From Spirochaetales bacterium (lineage in GTDB: Bacteria > Spirochaetota > Leptospiria > Leptospirales > Leptonemataceae): 64,000 bases of DNA. Positions 58,262-64,000 of the stretch are shown piece after piece; position 1 is the stretch's first letter; every line of letters begins with the position of its first letter. Location: the NCBI GenBank assembly GCA_024233935.1, contig JACKOY010000011.1, positions 60,679 to 124,678 on the forward strand. Direction: 5' to 3'. The position numbers and the translations under genes are program-made. A model generated the notes under the pieces. That model worked only from the letters and a program-made list of their open reading frames with translations. It had not been told where the DNA came from and did no database searches.

Positions 58262-60589
58262 TTACCAGAGTCCTAATTCCGCAAGGTCATCAAAGTAGCG
58301 GCCGCCCCTTCCTTCGAGAACGTTCAAAAAACGATTCTGATATCCATGCAGGGTAAGCTGCTCGCCAATGTGGTTAGCTTGAACTCCATGCCGGGCCTCG
58401 AGCAGTCGGTTTACATTCGAGTCAATCCAGCGCGGACTCATCTGCCGCCCGCTCCGAGCAGTTTGGTGCAAGAGAGACAGGGGATCGCGTCCAGCACTCC
58501 AAGCAGCCCGGAATTTCGATTCGAGAACTGCCAGATTTGTGGGATCGCCATGTTTGTAGTACACAGCATCGATTCCATGCCGCCCAGCCCCACGGCCTGG
58601 AGTCGCTAGGCTTCCCGGAAGCTTACCCGACCCCAAGCGAAGGTAGCCGCGTTCCATCATTTGAACCCGCCCACTGAATTCAGCGAGACGCTCAGTGTTG
58701 GCGTATCCCGACGTTTGTAGTCGGCGAAGATGGTTTTGGTAGCGAGCGACGCGCCCTGAAGATACCAGAAACTGAGTCGAGACCGCTCCCCTCGTTGTGC
58801 TCGCACTATCGGCTACTCCCCTTAGCGACCCCACCTCAGCCCGTCTCATGCCTCTCGTCAACACGGATTCATCCAGCATCGCCCGGGACCAGGAGCTTCT
58901 CGACATTGAACGTGCGAACCGAAGTACCCGAGACCTGCGCGCGAAACGCGCGAGCGCCACGGCAGGTCTGCGGGTTGCCCTTAGAAGCTTGAATAACCTT
59001 GAGCCACCCTTCCCGCCGGGTACCATGCTTAATGCCAGGCCAACTGCCGCCCAGGTGCGACTCACTTCATGATCCGCGATATAATCGTAGCCCGCAACCA
59101 ATTCGGCGACCGCCTGCCCCGTACCGACGACTGGCGTAAAGCCCACCATGATCGACAGAATTTCGCGCACCGGGAGTATCGGTGTATTGACGCCGTAGGC
59201 GGCCCCGAGATACTTGAACGGATCGTTTTGCTGCGCGACCAGATCAACGTAAGCTTCCCGCATGTACTCGCTTTCCTGCAGAAGCTCACTCCCTTGCAGG
59301 TTCTCGCGCGACTGGCGCAGAGCCCCCAGGAAGCGCTGGATATTCTCCTGTCCATACCGCTCCACCATTGCGGCCTCATAATCACTGTAGTACGCATGAT
59401 TCGTATGTTGAACCTGTTGACCGCCCCACGCCGGATCATGCGCAGCTGCGTAACGACGATTCAATTCCTCCAGATCGATCCGCATCTGCTCGAATTCCGC
59501 CTCCTGCTGCCTCCTTTCCTGCAGATCAATGTCTCCCCGCACCAGACCATCCGCCAGTTCACCCACGCCATTCCAGTTCACCGAGTTCGCCGGAACCGAT
59601 AGCTGCAGTTCATCAAGTACCGCGAGTTTGTCTTCGTTCGTCACCACACCGCCGTTTGCAGCTGCACGGGCCTGCAGTCTTGCTGCCGCCTGCGCATAGA
59701 CTGCCGCGCTTTCCTCTCCGTACTCCACACCCTGCTCGATCGCAAGCGCGGTTACCTCATAAGCGCCCCTCCGTACATCGGTCTGACCTTCGTTTCCTGC
59801 GCGCCTCCGCGCCTCCGATTCCGATGTTTCCGAACCAAGCAACACTCCGAATTCTTCTCTGCGTCCGGCAAGCACCGCCAGTCCCTGCAGTATGCTCGCC
59901 GCTTCATGCTTCATGCCGTTCTGCATGGCACGTCGCGCCCGCTCCAGTTCCAGCGCTTCCCGACTCGCAAACGCCTGCTCCGCCGCCTGGCCTCGTGCTA
60001 TCTTCTGCTGGCGTCCCAGGTCCGAAGCTATCGACCGGATGGTATCCCCGCCGGCCGTCATGATCGCTGTACCGGCCAGATAACCCAATCGGTCCGCACC
60101 GGTGTTCTGGTAGGCCGCGTACGAGTTTTCGTGCCCCGCCTGTTGTTTGTAGTACTGCAGTCCGACTCCGCTTCCGGTCGAAATCAGATCCGTGATCCCG
60201 CCGCTCACGACCGATCGCTCGAACTTGTGCACCTTCAGTCCATCGACCCCATTCGTTACGGCTGCTCCGGCCAGTGACATCCCGGTCGCCATCGCCGCAT
60301 TCTCGTCGAACTGATACCCGTTGATCCGACCATCGTCGTTGTACTGCAACCCCGCGCTTGCCGCCGCCAGCGCGCTATTCGCAACCACGGAAACTATTTC
60401 CCCACCAGGAATGAAAGACGCGGCCAGCGTGGCCGCGGCTGCCACCGCGGCCTTGTCTCCGGCCCGGAACAGACGCTTGCCGGTAGTTACATCCACCTCC
60501 ATCGAGGCCTCGATGTATCGAATCGAAGCCGCGATCGGCGCTCCAAAGATCGGGATTGTACCCACGGCCGCGGCCGCTGCATTCAGCAT
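58262..60589 (-). CDS. Polymorphic toxin module 2 (PT-TG plus PD-(D/E)XK nuclease tail)
   Basis: A 775-residue product. Residues 1-200 are Ala/Gly-rich and homologous to the right-edge toxin. A helical ELERARRAMQNGMKHEAASI block is near 235. A pre-toxin TG-like segment (FTPVVGTGQAVAELVAGYDY) is near 480-530. WSRAMLDESVLTRGMRRAEV (about 566-586) is shared with the other toxin, after which the sequence is unique. The tail has GRHGIDAVYY, LAVLESKF and RQMSPRWI, a nuclease of the PD-(D/E)XK fold. Upstream of the ATG the frame still reads EAQFISAGKG, but one extra G compared with module 3 (GTGGGA versus GTGGA) breaks the link to the module's GTG. It therefore looks like a displaced, partly silent module. 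An Imm49-like gene follows. Confidence 0.8.
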   Translation of the reverse strand: MLNAAAAAVGTIPIFGAPIAASIRYIEASMEVDVTTGKRLFRAGDKAAVAAAATLAASFIPGGEIVSVVANSALAAASAGLQYNDDGRINGYQFDENAAMATGMSLAGAAVTNGVDGLKVHKFERSVVSGGITDLISTGSGVGLQYYKQQAGHENSYAAYQNTGADRLGYLAGTAIMTAGGDTIRSIASDLGRQQKIARGQAAEQAFASREALELERARRAMQNGMKHEAASILQGLAVLAGRREEFGVLLGSETSESEARRRAGNEGQTDVRRGAYEVTALAIEQGVEYGEESAAVYAQAAARLQARAAANGGVVTNEDKLAVLDELQLSVPANSVNWNGVGELADGLVRGDIDLQERRQQEAEFEQMRIDLEELNRRYAAAHDPAWGGQQVQHTNHAYYSDYEAAMVERYGQENIQRFLGALRQSRENLQGSELLQESEYMREAYVDLVAQQNDPFKYLGAAYGVNTPILPVREILSIMVGFTPVVGTGQAVAELVAGYDYIADHEVSRTWAAVGLALSMVPGGKGGSRLFKLLRATRRPAVALARFARRSRVLRFARSMSRSSWSRAMLDESVLTRGMRRAEVGSLRGVADSASTTRGAVSTQFLVSSGRVARYQNHLRRLQTSGYANTERLAEFSGRVQMMERGYLRLGSGKLPGSLATPGRGAGRHGIDAVYYKHGDPTNLAVLESKFRAAWSAGRDPLSLLHQTARSGRQMSPRWIDSNVNRLLEARHGVQANHIGEQLTLHGYQNRFLNVLEGRGGRYFDDLAELGLW

Positions 60590-60608
60590 GCCTTTACCCG
60601 CAGAAATG

Positions 60609-60946
60609 AACTGCGCTTCCCACAGGGTTCGCCCTTTCTTTCACGTGAAAGAAAGGGCTGCAAAGAAAACGGTCGCGAGGCGCTCGCCATCCGGGCTCGC
60701 GGTCGCGACGATCTTTCGCCGACGTCCGTGTCGGCGTCCGGAGATATTTAGACGAGTGCCAGACTCATTGGCGCGCCCGAACACAGGCGTACTGTGTCCA
60801 GACCTTCACCGACATCCCGCATCCGCTCCATTCCGGTCTTCGGCGGCCTGCATCACTACTATTTGTGGGACTGAAAAGCAGTTCGGATGCCGTTCGCGCG
60901 GCGACGTTTCTGGCGACGTGCTAAGGGATTGGTTTTTGGGGAGTAC
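60609..60946. repeat. 337-bp inter-module repeat, copy B
   Basis: Same composition and order as copy A, with a few substitutions and one inserted G near 60620. It ends in the 36-bp end repeat at 60911-60946, after which the sequence is unrelated to the flank of copy A. It lies between the start of module 2 and the end of the small immunity candidate. Bases 60947-61112 hold no gene I can support; they include one more partial end-repeat-like string (GCGCATTGGTTTTTTGGAAG) near 60985. Confidence 0.88.
60631..60658. repeat. Perfect 28-bp palindrome, copy B
   Basis: Identical to 57123-57150, again with the module GTG in its centre, just upstream of module 2. Confidence 0.9.
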
Positions 60947-61112
60947 CACGGGAGATTTACGACGGCGCAACTCCTGTGGCGTTTTCGCGCATTGGTTTTT
61001 TGGAAGTTCAGGTGCCGCTCACAACGCGTTGATGGCCTGAAAACCAGGAATTCAGTGGAAGAACCCGCACTGACCGGCGCCGCAGTGGCGCCCTCAGGGC
61101 CGCCATCGCTAT

Positions 61113-61415
61113 TCACGCAATAGTCTTTTTCAGTTTCTCCTCCAAATCTTGTAGCAGATGCGCGCCTTTTACGTCGTTGCTGCCACGGTACTCGTCAAAC
61201 GCGGCATCTAGCGTGGTCTTCAGGTCCGTCATTACCATTTCCGGCGCGTAAGATACGAGACCGGCAAGCCCATCCCGGAGCCGCGCAAAAGCACGATCCA
61301 AGCTCATCTGTTCATCTGCAGCTCGAAAGTCGTCGTGGGGGAAATCGTCCGGTGCGCACAGGATCACGTAGGACAGAAGGTCCAAGTACTCGCCTATGTC
61401 TCGTTCTGCGGTCAC
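61113..61415 (-). CDS. Candidate immunity protein for toxin 1
   Basis: A 100-residue acidic, helical protein. The GTG at 61415 has a GAGAGGA site eight bases upstream and lies 16 bases past the toxin stop; an open frame to 61460 overlaps the toxin gene and is less likely. Strings include ERDIGEYLDLLSYVILCAPD, SLDRAFARLRDGLAGLVSYA and LLQDLEEKLKKTIA. No immunity family was recognised. Its position directly behind a toxin tail, small size and acidity are the basis for the call. Confidence 0.55.
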   Translation of the reverse strand: MTAERDIGEYLDLLSYVILCAPDDFPHDDFRAADEQMSLDRAFARLRDGLAGLVSYAPEMVMTDLKTTLDAAFDEYRGSNDVKGAHLLQDLEEKLKKTIA

Positions 61416-61431
61416 AACGACTGTCCTCTCT

Positions 61432-64000
61432 TCACCAAAGCAACACACTGTACGAACCACCGAGCTGCGTTGGTCTGACTATGGTAACTCTGTTCCCGCC
61501 GGAGAAGCGAGCGAAATCCATCACTTGCCGCGTGGCCGCCGTCTTGTAACCGAGCGTCGCGTCCATAATCAGATTGCCATTCGGTAGTCTAACGTCCGGG
61601 ATTCGATAGCCTTCTCCTGCTGGATTCCGAAGCCGCCGGTTAAGCTGGATGGCACGGCCCGGCCCTTCTGCGATTCCTTCGGCCTTCAACCATTCGTGCA
61701 TCTGAAACCGAGCGTAGCTATCTGTCCGCTGACCCAAAACGGTGTTGCGCGGTACACCTTCAGGAATCCGCAACCGTCCCCGAGCCTCGGCTCGCAGAGC
61801 AACCTCATAACCCTCATCGACATAACGCTGATAGCGCGAGAATGCTTCCGCCGCGAAATCGTGGGCTGTCGCGAACCGCCCAATCGGCCCCGGACTCGCA
61901 CTGACCGACCCCACCTCAGCCCGTCTCAGGCCTCGGGTCAAGACAGATTCGTCCAGCATCGCGCGGGACCAATCTATATTTCTGAACGCAGCAGTCGAGC
62001 GGACCCGCGACAACCCGGATGCCAACCCTTCAGTTGCAAAATAGGCGGCCAGTTCAGTAGCCAGGAATGCACCTGCCTGGCCGTACCGATTATTTGATTC
62101 TAACTCGGATAGGAAGCCGACCTGATACTCGAGTGGCTTGTCCCGCAGATATTCGATGACCGGTAGCAAACTCTCGGCCCGCCGCTGCATTGCACTCTCC
62201 GCAACAGCCCCGTTTGCGTTTTCGAGGCCCTCTCGATCCCACCACCCGTATTCTAGATAGTTCCTGAGAACCGAAATGCTGTCGCCAAATCCAGACCACT
62301 GTTCCAAGGCTCCGTCGAGAAATCCGCCCCAGGCAGCCAGATCTGCACGCCCTTCAGCAATCAGTGCGCGCTGGCTTTCGTCGAAACCTGCCCGTTGAAG
62401 GTAAGTCCCTTCGTTAGGCATTGGTCCACGCCGGTACGTCGAGAATCGTTCACCGCCTGCCCATGGGCTCGATCCCTCACGCCGGTAATCCTGGAGGTCA
62501 CTTCTATAGTTGCTCTCGGCACTTGAGAAGCGCGAGTACATTCCTCCAATCGCCTTTCTCCAGGAAAGGACCGCGAGCCCTGCATTGACTCCTTCGGCTT
62601 TGAACCGCGAGGAGGCCTCCGCAAGGTGTTCTAAGCGACCCTGAATCCCGCTCGCAGCGAGACCTCGCTGGCGAACGTCTTCCGCTCCGCGCTTTTCGCC
62701 ACCCTCTGCTGCCACAGTTGAACGCAAAACTCGATTCAGATACTCAAACAAGAACAACCCGGGGAGAGCCGTAGCTACGGGCAACCCTCCCCCACCTGCG
62801 CGGGGGGTTGTCGTTGGGTACGTATCAAGACTGGCTTCCAGGCTAGCGCCCTGGCTTGCAACAGACCTGGCCTGAATTTCGCTGTCGTAGCCTCGTAGGT
62901 ACCGTGCGTTTCCGCTCGCCTGCCCCCAGTCAATACTGGTGCTGCTGTCCCCGGTTAGCTCCCGGACCGCATCTTCTACCTGCGCCCGGGAATACGGCCC
63001 CGGACCCATTTCGCGTAGGCGTGCCTGCAGCGACTTGAAGACTTTCGCGCCATGCACTCCATCCCGAAGATCGACAAGTTGCGGGATGATAGCCCGCGCA
63101 AGATAGTCTGCCTCCCCTGCACTGAGATCTGCGGAGTATTGTTCCTCAAGTTCATCCAGCAAATCTTCCCGTCGCCCTTCGGCCACGCCCAACCCGGCAA
63201 ACACCATCGCCGCTTCGTGACGCATTCCCCTCTTCATCAACTCCCGCGCTCGCTCCAGTTCGGCGCGCGCCTGAGCGGCTTCCCAATCCGAGTCGGGATT
63301 TGCGGTCTGCCTTCCGATCGTTCGCGCCGCCAGTGCGCGTGTTTCGTTGCCCACGTACGCTCCGCCGACCGCACCGACCCGTTCGAACAGCCCGGCGTTC
63401 ATCATTCCCGTGTAGTTCGAGTATTCCGTTCCCCAGGCCCGATACTTGTAATACTCGCCTGCAACGTTAAACGGTGTACTGATCCCTTCGCTCACCAGCG
63501 CGCTTCGCAGACTGCTCCCGCTACCGGCTTCGGTTCCCTGCACGTAACCGGCCGTCACTGCCCCGGCCGCCACGCTGGTCGCCAGGTCCAGAACCGCCCC
63601 GTCCCGGTTTCGACCACCAAGCGACCAACCGCTCGACCTTCCGCGGTTATCGTACTGGAATCCCGCTCCGATTACATTCGCCGTACCGCTCCCGGCCGCC
63701 GAAAGCGCCCCTATTGTGCTGGCCGATGCCCCGTAAAATTCGCCCAGACCGCTGAGGGCTCCGCCCGCAAACGCACCCACCGTTGCCACCGCAGTAGAAA
63801 TTGCAGCGCGGTCGTCCATCTTCACCGAACGTTCGCCGCTCGTGGGATTCACATTGATCGAGTTGCCCACCGCATTCAGCGCCATTCCGAGCGGGATCAA
63901 CAGCGCTCCTACACCGGTCCACGAACCCGCGATCCCGGCCGCCAGCAATGCGCTCCCTGCGGCTACCATCGGTTGCTTCACCGAAGAAAGAATCTGCGCC
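61432..64000 (-). CDS. Polymorphic toxin 1, C-terminal part of a large protein (partial, runs off right edge)
   Basis: At least 855 codons; the frame is open through the edge (reading AQILSSV before the GTG at 63981), so the protein is longer. It has an Ala/Gly-rich hydrophobic region, SINVNPTSGERSVKMDDRAA, the helical ARAELERARELMKRGMRHEA block and long helical repeats. The delimiter WSRAMLDESVLTRGLRRAEV (about 670-690 counted from 63981) precedes a unique tail of about 157 residues. The tail ends with GYRIPDVRLPNGNLIMDATL, then GYK and FARFSGGNRVTIVRPTQLGG. The PD, then D-x-T-x-x-x-K spacing suggests another PD-(D/E)XK-like nuclease. The overall style is like Leptospira giant proteins (possibly TIGR04388-like). 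How it is secreted is unknown. Confidence 0.75.
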   Translation of the reverse strand, partial: AQILSSVKQPMVAAGSALLAAGIAGSWTGVGALLIPLGMALNAVGNSINVNPTSGERSVKMDDRAAISTAVATVGAFAGGALSGLGEFYGASASTIGALSAAGSGTANVIGAGFQYDNRGRSSGWSLGGRNRDGAVLDLATSVAAGAVTAGYVQGTEAGSGSSLRSALVSEGISTPFNVAGEYYKYRAWGTEYSNYTGMMNAGLFERVGAVGGAYVGNETRALAARTIGRQTANPDSDWEAAQARAELERARELMKRGMRHEAAMVFAGLGVAEGRREDLLDELEEQYSADLSAGEADYLARAIIPQLVDLRDGVHGAKVFKSLQARLREMGPGPYSRAQVEDAVRELTGDSSTSIDWGQASGNARYLRGYDSEIQARSVASQGASLEASLDTYPTTTPRAGGGGLPVATALPGLFLFEYLNRVLRSTVAAEGGEKRGAEDVRQRGLAASGIQGRLEHLAEASSRFKAEGVNAGLAVLSWRKAIGGMYSRFSSAESNYRSDLQDYRREGSSPWAGGERFSTYRRGPMPNEGTYLQRAGFDESQRALIAEGRADLAAWGGFLDGALEQWSGFGDSISVLRNYLEYGWWDREGLENANGAVAESAMQRRAESLLPVIEYLRDKPLEYQVGFLSELESNNRYGQAGAFLATELAAYFATEGLASGLSRVRSTAAFRNIDWSRAMLDESVLTRGLRRAEVGSVSASPGPIGRFATAHDFAAEAFSRYQRYVDEGYEVALRAEARGRLRIPEGVPRNTVLGQRTDSYARFQMHEWLKAEGIAEGPGRAIQLNRRLRNPAGEGYRIPDVRLPNGNLIMDATLGYKTAATRQVMDFARFSGGNRVTIVRPTQLGGSYSVLLW

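Noticed and set aside
59069..60063. Plus-strand frames of 177 and 231 codons
   Set aside because: Antisense to toxin module 2, with proline/arginine/serine-rich shadow composition.

Overview
The window looks like a GC-rich chromosome segment of a spirochaete of the Leptospira/Leptonema/Turneriella lineage. I infer this from a DUF1564-like protein, many spirochaete-style lipoproteins, 7TM-linked signalling enzymes of the kind abundant in Leptospira, and long alanine/glycine-rich proteins at the right edge that resemble Leptospira-type giant proteins. No rRNA, tRNA, CRISPR array or prophage was recognised. The order and species cannot be fixed from the sequence alone.

Left third (1-25 kb). A giant kinase-fold/AAA-type regulator, open at the left edge, has lost its kinase and ATPase signature residues. 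It is followed by a spermidine-synthase-like protein, a CBS protein, an alpha/beta hydrolase, a 7TM adenylate cyclase, KDPG aldolase, a 7TM-HAMP-PP2C-TPR phosphatase and a voltage-sensor-like membrane protein. A metabolic run follows: FolM-like reductase and FolK, enoyl-CoA hydratase, SrkA kinase, AguB, pyroglutamyl peptidase, a GIY-YIG protein, a secreted endonuclease/phosphatase-fold lipoprotein and PurK-PurE.

Middle (25-46 kb). An AT-rich intergenic region with DnaA-box-like sites precedes gcvT and gcvH. Then come a zinc dehydrogenase, an OmpR-type regulator, thrS followed by a triplicated intergenic repeat, two short-chain dehydrogenases, a beta-CASP nuclease, pdxJ, proline iminopeptidase, a Nudix hydrolase, DUF1564 and a full-length cobalamin-dependent metH.

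Right third (46-64 kb). A coupled operon encodes a tandem-PilZ membrane protein, two lipoproteins (the first frameshifted) and a secreted SGNH hydrolase. It is divergent from an acyltransferase-3 gene, suggesting c-di-GMP-linked acyl modification of the envelope. Next are SH3-like lipoproteins (one intact, one truncated copy), a RelE-type toxin-antitoxin pair and a DD(35)E transposase.

The last 7 kb is an array of polymorphic-toxin modules on the minus strand. A long toxin enters from the right edge and is followed by a small candidate immunity gene. Next comes a second toxin module with a PD-(D/E)XK nuclease tail and an Imm49-like immunity gene, then a third module truncated by the transposase. 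The modules begin at the same protein position, share a delimiter motif just before their unrelated C-terminal toxin domains, and are separated by 337-bp repeats that contain a perfect 28-bp palindrome and a copy of the 3' end of the transposase gene. This is the most interesting part of the window.
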